From Chryseobacterium contaminans (GTDB taxonomy: Bacteria > Bacteroidota > Bacteroidia > Flavobacteriales > Weeksellaceae): DNA of 64,000 bases. The notes beneath the pieces are model-generated. The model did no database searches, was not told the DNA's origin, and was given only the letters and a program-made list of their open reading frames with translations. Location of the stretch: contig NZ_MAYF01000356.1 in the NCBI RefSeq assembly GCF_001684955.1, forward strand, positions 18,406-82,405. The letters run 5' to 3'. This document shows positions 38,019 through 45,374 of this stretch, piece after piece (within the stretch, counting starts at the first letter, position 1; every line of letters starts with the position of its first letter). Made by a program: the position numbers and the translations under genes.

Positions 38019-38654
38019 CTAACTTATTTCAATAAATTCTGTAATAATCTTCACCGGTGATTGATTTTTATCGTAAGCAATATAGCTGGCATAAAAACCT
38101 TCTCCGTATCCTGTCTCAAAAGCAAATATAGTCCCGGGATGAGTTTCTGAAGGTTTTAGAAATGCATATTGATCTATTGCCCCCTTTTCATCGAAGAAAT
38201 ATTCATGGAAAAACTCTTCATAGATTCCCATAAAGTCTCCACCTTTTTTATGATAAAGTTTCTGTTCCAATTCATTAAGACTGTTTTGAGTATCCACATC
38301 CATGAAGCAGCCCATTCCACTTTCTACCGGATATCCAAAAACTTCTCCTTCCACCAGTTCCTTAATATTCTGCCCAGCCGTAGTTGCCAGCTTCCAGTCT
38401 TTAATTTCTGCAGTATTGAAAATAATTTCTGCATAAGCTACACAATTACTATCTCTTTCTTTATGTAACATTACAGAAAATTCTCCTTTTGGAAAATCTG
38501 CAGAAAAAGGAAGCATATCATTGGTGATTAAGGGATCACAAGCAACCAGCTTTCCACTGGAAAGATAGATTTTCCCTACTTCAAAACTTTCTAACAAGGG
38601 ACTTTCTACAAAATCCTTCGAAAATAGCTTTTTTATGTTTTCTATATGTGTCAT
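38019..38654 (-). CDS. DUF4241 domain protein
   Basis: A 211-residue protein with the DUF4241 pattern: LSSGKLVACDPL near the start, CVAYAEIIF in the middle, VFGYPVESGMGCFMDVDTQ and a C-terminal TGYGEGFYASYIAYD. The family is of unknown function and appears among immunity-like proteins in polymorphic toxin loci, but no toxin gene is seen here. It starts nine bases after the GIY-YIG gene, on the same strand, and lies downstream of it. Confidence 0.8.
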   Translation of the reverse strand: MTHIENIKKLFSKDFVESPLLESFEVGKIYLSSGKLVACDPLITNDMLPFSADFPKGEFSVMLHKERDSNCVAYAEIIFNTAEIKDWKLATTAGQNIKELVEGEVFGYPVESGMGCFMDVDTQNSLNELEQKLYHKKGGDFMGIYEEFFHEYFFDEKGAIDQYAFLKPSETHPGTIFAFETGYGEGFYASYIAYDKNQSPVKIITEFIEIS

Positions 38655-38663
38655 TTTATTGTA

Positions 38664-39026
38664 TTACTTATTCTCAGTGTCAGGCTGAGCGGAGTCGAAG
38701 CCTTTTTGATTTTTGCTGTCAACATTATCAGAGTGACTTTTGTTTTGACAAACAGACAACTCTTTTAATTGATCCCAATTATCATTAATTATAGCTTCTT
38801 TTTTCTTTCTACTCCAACCTTTCACTTGCTTTTCAAACACTATCGCTTGAATAATGTCATTAAATACATAAAAGAAGACTAGTTCAACCGGTCTTCTTTT
38901 ATAAGTATAACTTTCAGGAAATTTACCTGATTGATGTTGAGCTAATCTTACTTCAATATCATTGGTAACTCCTGTATAATAGGAGTTGTCGGAACATCTT
39001 AAAATATATACGAAATATTGTTTCAT
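38664..39026 (-). CDS. GIY-YIG nuclease family protein bracketed by inverted repeats
   Basis: A 120-residue protein. The catalytic motif is FVYILRCSDNSYYTGVTND, with the conserved Arg in EVRLAQHQ and the metal-binding Glu in FEKQVKGWSRKKKEAI, as in YhbQ/UPF0213-type stand-alone GIY-YIG domains. The domain ends near residue 92 (WDQLKEL). The remaining ~28 residues, including GFDSAQPD, are encoded by the left arm of a 30-bp inverted repeat; the right arm lies 11 bases before the start codon. The whole 389-bp unit looks like a small mobile or repeat-maintaining element. Its role is unknown. Confidence 0.85.
   Translation of the reverse strand: MKQYFVYILRCSDNSYYTGVTNDIEVRLAQHQSGKFPESYTYKRRPVELVFFYVFNDIIQAIVFEKQVKGWSRKKKEAIINDNWDQLKELSVCQNKSHSDNVDSKNQKGFDSAQPDTENK
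38678..38707 (+). repeat. Left arm of 30-bp perfect inverted repeat around the GIY-YIG gene
   Basis: Begins TGTCAGGCTGAGCGGAGTCG and ends GCCTTTTT. It is the exact reverse complement of 39037-39066 and overlaps the 3' end of the nuclease gene. Confidence 0.95.
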
Positions 39027-39036
39027 TTTTATTCCA

Positions 39037-39066
39037 AAAAAGGCTTCGACTCCGCTCAGCCTGACA
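39037..39066 (-). repeat. Right arm of the 30-bp perfect inverted repeat
   Basis: Read on the minus strand it is identical to 38678-38707. It lies upstream of the GIY-YIG start codon and 31 bases from the valS stop. Confidence 0.95.
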
Positions 39067-39097
39067 TTCCAACAACTTCTTTTATTATTGGGTTTAT

Positions 39098-41713
39098 TTA
39101 CAAACTTTTCAGCTTCTCTTCCAAGATCGCAATCTTATCAAGAGCATCTTTCTGTTTCTTACGTTCTACCTCTACAATTTCAGGTTTAGCATTAGCCACA
39201 AACTTTTCGTTGGAAAGCTTTTTATCTACTGAAATCAAGAATCCTTTCAGATACTTTAATTCTTCTTCAGTTTTCGCTTTTTCTTCTCCTAAATCTAAGT
39301 TTTCACTTAAAGGAATAGAAACTTCTGTTGCACCAACAAGGAATGTAAAGCTTGGCTTATCTGTTTTCTGCCCGAAGTGAATTTCAGAAACATTGGCTAG
39401 TTTTCTTACTACCGCTTCATTCGCAAATTCAGTAGCATTGGTATATATTTCAGCGGCTTCTCTTGGGGAAATTCCTTTTGTCTGACGGTAATTTCTAACT
39501 CCAGAGATCAGTTCTGCCGCAGTTTCAAAGTTTTTAATGATCGTCTCATCAAATGCTCCCGCTTCTTTTTGCTGAGCAATTACTAAAGCATCTTCAATAT
39601 TTCTTTCTGAAATCGTCTGCCATAATTCTTCTGTTAAGAAAGGCATGAACGGGTGAAGCAACTTCATCAGCTCTTCAAAGAAATATATTGTTTTGTTATA
39701 AACCTCTTTAGAAATACCTTCTCCATAGTTAGGCTTGATTGCTTCAAGATACCAACCACAAAAATCGTCCCAAATTAATTTATAGATCAAATGAAGGGCA
39801 TCAGAAATTCTGAATTTCTCAAACTGATCGTTGATTTCAACAATGGTTTTATTTAATTTATTTTCAAACCAGTCAATAGTTTGAGTCTCTGTTGCATTTG
39901 CTGCCTTATCTTCATGATTCCACATGTTAATTAAACGGAATGCATTCCAGATTTTCGTCATGAAATTTCTTCCCTGAAGCATTAAATCTTCATCAAAAAG
40001 AAGGTCATTTCCAGCTGCAGAACTCAATAGAATTCCTACACGAACGCCATCAGCTCCATATTTTTCCATCAGCTCAAGCGGATCCGGAGAGTTTCCTAAA
40101 GATTTTGACATCTTTCTTCTCTGCTTATCTCTTACAATTCCTGTAAAATAAACATTCTTAAACGGAACTTCTTTTCTGTATTCCAATCCCGCCATAATCA
40201 TTCTGGCTACCCAGAAGAAGATGATATCCGGAGCTGTAACCAGGTCAGAAGTTGGGTAATAATAATTGATATCTTTATTTTCTGGATCAAGTAACCCATC
40301 AAATACAGACATTGGCCATAACCATGAAGAGAACCAGGTATCTAATGCATCATTATCCTGCCTAAGATCTTCTGTTGTTAATTCATGATTTCCTGTTTTT
40401 TGCTGAACCAGCTTTAAAGCTTCTTCTTTAGTTTCAGCTACTACAAAATCTTCATCCCCTGTACCATAATAGTAAGCAGGAATTTGTTGTCCCCACCAAA
40501 GCTGACGGGAAATATTCCAGTCGCGGATGTTCTCCATCCAGTGTTTGTAAGTATTTTTAAACTTCTCTGGATAAAACTTTACCTCATCGCTCATTACAAC
40601 ATCAAGTGCAGGCTGAGCAATTTCAGACATTTTAAGGAACCATTGTACCGAAACTTTAGGCTCAATAACAGCTCCTGTTCTTTCAGACGTTCCTACTTTA
40701 TTGACGTAATCCTCAGCTTTCAGTAAAAGACCTTTTTCTTCTAATTCTTTTGCGATCTGCTTTCTTACATCAAATCTGTTCTGTCCTGCATAGTGAAGAC
40801 CATGTTCGTTAAGGTTTCCGTCATCATCTAATGCATCAATCATTTTCAACTGGTGCTTCTGCCCGATCTCGTAGTCATTCGTATCGTGTGCAGGAGTAAT
40901 TTTTAAAGCTCCCGTTCCAAACTCAATGTCAACATATTCATCCTCAATAATAGGAATTACCCTGTCAACGATTGGTACGATTACATTTTTACCCTTTAAG
41001 TGTGCATATCTTTCATCATTAGGATTGATACATACAGCGGTATCCCCGAAAATAGTTTCAGGACGTGTAGTCGCAACTGAAAGGAACTCTTCTGAACCTT
41101 CAATCTTATATTTAAGGAAATATAATTTTCCATTCTGTTCTTTAAAGATTACCTCTTCATCTGAAATATTGGTCTTCGCTTCCGGATCCCAGTTTACCAT
41201 TCTGTAGCCTCTGTAAATTAATCCTTTATTATAAAGATCTACAAAGCTTTTGATAACCTGCTGTGAAAGCTTGTCTTCCATTGTGAAACGGGTTCTGTCC
41301 CAATCGCATGAACATCCTAATTTTTTAAGCTGTTCAAGGATTGTCCCTCCGTATTTATTTGTCCATTCCCAAGCGTGTTCAAGGAATTGTTCACGGGTAA
41401 TATCAGACTTATTGACTCCTTCAGACTTCAGTTTAGCAACAACTTTAGCTTCGGTAGCAATGGAAGCGTGATCTGTTCCCGGAATCCAACAAGCGTTAAA
41501 CCCGCGCATTCTTGCACGGCGGACCAGAACATCCTGAATGGTATTGTTCAACATATGTCCCATGTGTAATATCCCCGTTACGTTTGGCGGCGGAATGACC
41601 ACGGTATATGGTGGTTTGTCATTAGGCTCTGAGTGGAAATATTTGTTTTCCAACCAGTAATTGTACCATTTCTGTTCTGTTTCCTGTGGATTGTACTTTT
41701 CTGAAATCTGCAT
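39098..41713 (-). CDS. valS: Valine--tRNA ligase
   Basis: A class I aminoacyl-tRNA synthetase of about 871 residues, normal for the family. The HIGH-type motif appears as PPPNVTGILHMGHMLN near residue 40 and the KMSKS loop as RRKMSKSLGNS near residue 535. The editing CP1 domain and a C-terminal coiled coil (EEELKYLKGFLISVDKKL) are present. An upstream Met eight codons earlier (41737) is possible, but MQISEKYNPQETEQ matches the usual start of the family. The enzyme charges tRNA-Val and edits mischarged threonine. Confidence 0.96.
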   Translation of the reverse strand: MQISEKYNPQETEQKWYNYWLENKYFHSEPNDKPPYTVVIPPPNVTGILHMGHMLNNTIQDVLVRRARMRGFNACWIPGTDHASIATEAKVVAKLKSEGVNKSDITREQFLEHAWEWTNKYGGTILEQLKKLGCSCDWDRTRFTMEDKLSQQVIKSFVDLYNKGLIYRGYRMVNWDPEAKTNISDEEVIFKEQNGKLYFLKYKIEGSEEFLSVATTRPETIFGDTAVCINPNDERYAHLKGKNVIVPIVDRVIPIIEDEYVDIEFGTGALKITPAHDTNDYEIGQKHQLKMIDALDDDGNLNEHGLHYAGQNRFDVRKQIAKELEEKGLLLKAEDYVNKVGTSERTGAVIEPKVSVQWFLKMSEIAQPALDVVMSDEVKFYPEKFKNTYKHWMENIRDWNISRQLWWGQQIPAYYYGTGDEDFVVAETKEEALKLVQQKTGNHELTTEDLRQDNDALDTWFSSWLWPMSVFDGLLDPENKDINYYYPTSDLVTAPDIIFFWVARMIMAGLEYRKEVPFKNVYFTGIVRDKQRRKMSKSLGNSPDPLELMEKYGADGVRVGILLSSAAGNDLLFDEDLMLQGRNFMTKIWNAFRLINMWNHEDKAANATETQTIDWFENKLNKTIVEINDQFEKFRISDALHLIYKLIWDDFCGWYLEAIKPNYGEGISKEVYNKTIYFFEELMKLLHPFMPFLTEELWQTISERNIEDALVIAQQKEAGAFDETIIKNFETAAELISGVRNYRQTKGISPREAAEIYTNATEFANEAVVRKLANVSEIHFGQKTDKPSFTFLVGATEVSIPLSENLDLGEEKAKTEEELKYLKGFLISVDKKLSNEKFVANAKPEIVEVERKKQKDALDKIAILEEKLKSL

Positions 41714-41741
41714 AAATTCTATTTCTTTGGCTTGCAATTTG

Positions 41742-41749
41742 CAAAAATA
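41742..41749 (-). promoter_or_regulatory. Candidate -7 promoter element of valS
   Basis: The minus strand reads TATTTTTG, matching TANNTTTG, 29 bases before the valS start. No TTG is found at the -33 distance. Confidence 0.3.
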
Positions 41750-41791
41750 GTCTAAAGAAAAAAATTTTTAAGCATGAATTAAAATAATTTT

Positions 41792-41799
41792 TAACTTTG
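41792..41799 (+). promoter_or_regulatory. Candidate -7 promoter element of the DUF1573 gene
   Basis: TAACTTTG fits the Bacteroidota -7 consensus TANNTTTG and lies 43 bases before the start codon. The -33 region has no clear TTG. Confidence 0.4.
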
Positions 41800-41841
41800 T
41801 TTCACAAAATTTATCTAACAAACATATTAACATTCAAGAAT

Positions 41842-42306
41842 ATGAAGAAATTAATCGCAGGAATTGCATTATTCGGAACATTTGCTCTTGCATCTGCACA
41901 AACTATTACGTTTGATAAAACTACTTTCGACTATGGTAACATTAAGCCTAGTTCTGATGGTACAAGATTCTTTACTGTAACAAACACTGGTGATAAGCCT
42001 TTGATCATTTCAAATGTAAAACCATCTTGTGGATGTACAACACCAGAATTCAGCCAGGATCCGATCATGCCAGGAAAATCTGCTAAGATCAAAGTTGGAT
42101 ATAACACAGCTCTTACAGGAGGATTCAACAAAATGATTGAGGTTTTCTCTAATGACCCTGCTAACAGCAGAAGTGTAATCTACATCAAAGGAAACGTAGA
42201 TGCTAACGCTCCTGAGCCAAAAGTATTAACACCTGCTGAACAGAAAGAAGCTGCTAAAGCTGAGAAAAAAGCTGCAAAAATTGCTAAAAAAGCTGCAGCG
42301 AAATAA
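41842..42306 (+). CDS. DUF1573 periplasmic protein
   Basis: About 154 residues with a cleavable signal peptide (KLIAGIALFGTFALASAQ), then a DUF1573 immunoglobulin-like domain: TFDYGNIKPSSDGTRFFTVTNTGDKP, the conserved SCGCTTPE, and SNDP. A Lys/Ala-rich tail (KEAAKAEKKAAKIAKKAAAK) follows, which is low-complexity. I start at 41842 (MKKLIAG) because this gives the signal peptide. Function of the domain is not known. A terminator follows. Confidence 0.88.
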   Translation: MKKLIAGIALFGTFALASAQTITFDKTTFDYGNIKPSSDGTRFFTVTNTGDKPLIISNVKPSCGCTTPEFSQDPIMPGKSAKIKVGYNTALTGGFNKMIEVFSNDPANSRSVIYIKGNVDANAPEPKVLTPAEQKEAAKAEKKAAKIAKKAAAK

Positions 42307-42325
42307 TTCTCTACTCAAAATAAAG

Positions 42326-42354
42326 AAACCGTCTCTATTGAGGCGGTTTTTTTG
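42326..42354 (+). terminator. Terminator after the DUF1573 gene
   Basis: Stem AAACCGTCT / AGGCGGTTT (one G-U pair, six-base loop) followed by a T run. Confidence 0.85.
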
Positions 42355-42471
42355 TTATATTTATATTGGATTAGGTTGCAGATGATAGGTAATGGCCAGC
42401 AGTAAATATATTGACATTGATCAAATATATTATTTAGGTCTTGGCTGAAGCCTTGGGATTTACACTTAAAT

Positions 42472-42502
42472 GACTGGGCTAAAGCCCACCCCTATTGAAT
42501 TT
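42472..42502 (+). repeat. Dispersed repeat with GGGCTAAAGCCC palindrome
   Basis: A short palindrome (GGGCT-AA-AGCCC) followed by CTATTGAATTTT, in the gap before the tandem repeat of ppk2. A diverged partial copy lies at 29972-29994. Confidence 0.5.
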
Positions 42503-42511
42503 TAATAACAA

Positions 42512-42597
42512 AATCTTTTAATCTTTTAATCTTTTAATCTTTTAATCTTTTAATCTTTTAATCTTTTAATCTTTTAATCTTTTAATCTTTTAATCTT
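42512..42597 (+). repeat. 8-bp tandem repeat (AATCTTTT, ten full copies plus six bases)
   Basis: Ten perfect head-to-tail copies followed by AATCTT, ending seven bases before the ppk2 start codon. The rest of the 297-bp gap between the DUF1573 and ppk2 genes holds only the GGGCTAAAGCCC repeat and unassigned AT-rich DNA. Confidence 0.97.
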
Positions 42598-42603
42598 AAA
42601 TAT

Positions 42604-43473
42604 ATGGACACCAATCTCTCAGATGACTTCAGGGTAAATGGAAAATTTTCTATTAAAAAAGCCTCTACCTCCTATAAAGGAAAACTTACCAAAGAAGAAG
42701 GAACTCAATTACTAATTCAGGAGAAAGAAAAACTACGTGAGCTTCAGGAAAAGCTTTATGCTGATGGAAGCCAGTCTCTTCTGGTGGTACTTCAGGCCAT
42801 GGATGCCGCTGGAAAAGACAGCATGATAGAACATGTTTTTGGCGGTGTAAACCCTCAAGGCTGTAATGTAACCAGCTTTAAAACACCAAGTTCAAAAGAA
42901 TACTCCCATGATTTCCTATGGAGACATTATCTGGCTCTGCCTCAGAAGGGAATGATCGGAATTTTTAACCGTTCCCACTATGAAAGTGTATTGGTGTGCA
43001 AAGTACATCCTGAATATAATTTAAGTGAAAAAACATGGTCTTCTGTAGAGGATTTTGACAATAAATTCTGGGAAAACCGTTATGAAAGCATTCGTAATTT
43101 TGAAAAGCATCTTGCGCAAAACGGAACTACTGTCATCAAAATTTTTCTGAATGTCTCCAAAGATGAACAAAAGAAAAGATTATTAGACAGAATTAACGAA
43201 CAGGAAAAAAACTGGAAGTTTTCTGCAGGAGATCTTCCGGAAAGAGCCTTATTCGATCAGTATATGGAAGCTTATGAAACCGCAATCAATGAGACATCAA
43301 AGGATCATGCGCCATGGTATGTACTTCCTGCAGACAATAAATGGTTTGCAAGAACGGCAGCTATTCAGATTATTATAGATACTCTGGAGAAGATGAACCT
43401 GAAGTATCCCCAGCTTTCAGAAAAAGATAGACAGGAATTACAGGAAGCAAAAAAACAATTGGAAAGTGAATAA
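42604..43473 (+). CDS. ppk2: Polyphosphate kinase 2 family protein
   Basis: A 289-residue PPK2. The Walker A-like motif is in LQAMDAAGKDSMIEHVFGGVNPQG, the Walker B-like motif in GMIGIFNRSHYESV, and the lid region follows in FLNVSKDEQKKRLLDR. PPK2 enzymes use polyphosphate to phosphorylate nucleoside mono- or diphosphates, or the reverse. The class (NDP versus NMP) cannot be fixed by reading alone. The start is seven bases after a long 8-bp tandem repeat, which replaces a usual leader. Confidence 0.92.
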   Translation: MDTNLSDDFRVNGKFSIKKASTSYKGKLTKEEGTQLLIQEKEKLRELQEKLYADGSQSLLVVLQAMDAAGKDSMIEHVFGGVNPQGCNVTSFKTPSSKEYSHDFLWRHYLALPQKGMIGIFNRSHYESVLVCKVHPEYNLSEKTWSSVEDFDNKFWENRYESIRNFEKHLAQNGTTVIKIFLNVSKDEQKKRLLDRINEQEKNWKFSAGDLPERALFDQYMEAYETAINETSKDHAPWYVLPADNKWFARTAAIQIIIDTLEKMNLKYPQLSEKDRQELQEAKKQLESE

Positions 43474-43475
43474 AA

Positions 43476-43509
43476 AAAATCCTCAGATCATTTTGAACCT
43501 GAGGATTTT
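43476..43509. terminator. Bidirectional terminator between ppk2 and rnpB
   Basis: Stem AAAATCCTCAG / CTGAGGATTTT with a 12-base loop, starting two bases after the ppk2 stop codon. It is convergent with rnpB. Confidence 0.85.
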
Positions 43510-43550
43510 ATATGGATAGTTTATCACTTAACTTATATTCTTCAAAAAAA

Positions 43551-43876
43551 CACGAGAAAATCTATAAGCCGGATTCTGTACTTCCGAAGAAGTGCCTGTT
43601 ATTTATCTACGTGGTACATTGCTGCAACACTTGAGCTGATTACCCCTCGGTTTTCAGGACGAGCCGCCCCTATTTCCATTGCTGAAAAGAACCGATATAC
43701 TTACCATTGCACCGCAAAGAGTTTACCTGGTTTCACTACAGCCGAACTGTACTTGCTTTCTGTTGCACTTGTCCTACCCTCACGGGTGACGGATGTTATC
43801 CGCTTTGCTGCTCTATGGTGTCCGGACTTTCCTACCTCCCGTAAACGGGAAATCAACAGGCCGATTTTCTCGCGGA
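43551..43876 (-). ncRNA. rnpB: RNase P RNA (class A)
   Basis: The catalytic RNA of RNase P, which matures tRNA 5' ends. On the minus strand the 5' part has AGGAAAGTCCGGACACC (the P4/J-region signature) and the 3' part has ACAGAATCCGGCTTATAGA (the conserved CR V strand). The ends pair as helix P1: CGAGAAAATC near 43863-43872 with GATTTTCTCG near 43553-43562. A run of T follows the P1 3' strand and ends transcription. The exact ends are estimated. Confidence 0.96.
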
Positions 43877-43923
43877 TGCAAAGATACATAAATTTTACGG
43901 TAAAAATGTAAGAAGGACCGCCG

Positions 43924-44060
43924 GAAGCGGGAGGATGGAAGTTATTGAAGTACCAAGCCTGGACTAGCAGCATTTTATATTAATTTTTTCAAAACTGCTG
44001 ATAAACTTTTCAGGTTACTGTTAAAATAAGTCTCTGTAATAACTTCCTGCCTCCAGCTTC
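43924..44060. repeat. Imperfect 23-bp inverted repeat pair downstream-flanking rnpB 5' side
   Basis: 43924-43946 and the reverse complement of 44038-44060 agree at 20 of 23 positions (core GGAAGTTATT). The 92-base spacer has no gene that I can see. Confidence 0.6.
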
Positions 44061-44154
44061 AAACTTCTTTACATGTCATAATTATCTCTGATTTCATTAT
44101 AATTATTTTTCCCCAATTACCACATTATTATTATCTTCGTGCCATTATACATCT

Positions 44155-44646
44155 ATGGATTCCAGAGAAAAAGAATTTGCGCAGCTCATCAAAGATAATC
44201 AGGGCCTGATTATTAAAGTATCGCGCTTATATACCAATTCGCTGGAAGATGAAGAAGATCTTTTCCAGGAAATTGTCTTGCAGCTCTGGAGGAGTTATGA
44301 TTCTTTCAAAGGAAATTCCAAGATTTCAACATGGATGTACCGTGTAGCGCTTAATACAGCCATTACCCTCTTTAGAAAAAAAAGCAAAAGCCTTCCTACG
44401 AATGAACTGGACATCAACCATAAGGATTTTGTGGAAGATGATGATGAAAAACAGCAACAGATTTCGCTTTTGTATACTGTAATCAAGACTCTTCCTAATA
44501 TAGAAAGAGCCATTGTCATGATGTATCTTGACGATCTGCCTTACAAGGACATTGCAGAAAATCTCGGAATTACCGAAGTTAATGCACGTGTGAAAATGAA
44601 CAGATTAAAGAAAACCCTTAAAGAACAGATGGAAAAATATGCCTGA
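44155..44646 (+). CDS. ECF-type RNA polymerase sigma factor
   Basis: A 163-residue sigma-70 family protein with region 2 (NSLEDEEDLFQEIVLQLWRSYDSFKGNSKISTW, split over the -10 binding helices) and region 4 (LPNIERAIVMMYLDDLPYKDIAENLGITEVNARVKMNRLKK), the -35 helix-turn-helix. It redirects RNA polymerase to a small regulon. The stop overlaps the start of the next gene by eight bases, typical of a sigma factor and its regulator. No extra C-terminal domain is present. Confidence 0.92.
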   Translation: MDSREKEFAQLIKDNQGLIIKVSRLYTNSLEDEEDLFQEIVLQLWRSYDSFKGNSKISTWMYRVALNTAITLFRKKSKSLPTNELDINHKDFVEDDDEKQQQISLLYTVIKTLPNIERAIVMMYLDDLPYKDIAENLGITEVNARVKMNRLKKTLKEQMEKYA

Positions 44647-45313
44647 ATTTGATTTAGATAGTTTTAAAAAAACATGGCAACAACAGCCTGTAGAACCGAA
44701 ATATGATAACAGCGAGATCCGTCAAATGCTGAATAGAAAATCACGTAATTATGTAAAGTATATTTTCTGGATCAGTGTTTTTGAGTTTCTGTTCTTTTCT
44801 GTTTTAGGCTTATTCTACTTCTTCCAGGATGACGAGTCTGACGGGTTCCGTAAAATACTGGAAAAACTGGGTACTCATGAAGCACCCGAAGTGGAAAACA
44901 ATTTCGGTCACTTTTATCTGGCCATTAAAATCCTGAGCGTATTAATTACCGCTTATTTTGTACTCAAGTTCTACCAAAATTACCGTAAAATAAAAATTGA
45001 GGAAAACCTTAAAGGGCTTATTACGAGAATTATCAGTTTCAAAAAAACAGTCAATGCTTTCATTCTGATTAGTATTGTGCTACTTCTTATGTTTACCTTT
45101 GTATTAGTTGCCTTTATATTTTACACTTTAAATTCTCAAAATATACAACCTTCCGGATCTGATCTTACGGTCATTATTGTAGCCATTACTATCAGCACCA
45201 TATTGGCTATATCAATGATCTGGGTATATTACAGACTGGTGTATGGAAGTATCATCAAAAAACTTGACAAAAATCTAAAGCAGCTTAGAGAGATAGATTC
45301 TCAGGAAAATTAG
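44639..45313 (+). CDS. Membrane protein partner of the ECF sigma factor (putative anti-sigma)
   Basis: A 224-residue protein with a soluble N-terminus of about 40 residues (FDLDSFKKTWQQQPVEPKYD) and four transmembrane helices (around residues 42-62, 92-110, 134-158, 172-195). The C-terminus is charged and coiled (KLDKNLKQLREI). It has no recognisable zinc anti-sigma motif (no HxxxCxxC), so the anti-sigma role rests on the 8-base overlap with the sigma gene and membrane topology. I do not recognise a named family. Confidence 0.7.
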   Translation: MPEFDLDSFKKTWQQQPVEPKYDNSEIRQMLNRKSRNYVKYIFWISVFEFLFFSVLGLFYFFQDDESDGFRKILEKLGTHEAPEVENNFGHFYLAIKILSVLITAYFVLKFYQNYRKIKIEENLKGLITRIISFKKTVNAFILISIVLLLMFTFVLVAFIFYTLNSQNIQPSGSDLTVIIVAITISTILAISMIWVYYRLVYGSIIKKLDKNLKQLREIDSQEN

Positions 45314-45374
45314 CATTCATAGGCTATAGTTCAAGATATTATTGTTAATTTTATTTCACCAAATCTTTTTTACT

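Noticed and set aside
42512..42597. CRISPR-like regular repeats
   Set aside because: The unit is 8 bp with no spacers; a simple tandem repeat.
43701..43973. Open frame of 90 codons on the minus strand
   Set aside because: It lies inside rnpB and its leader; the RNA signatures explain the sequence and the translation has no protein-like pattern.
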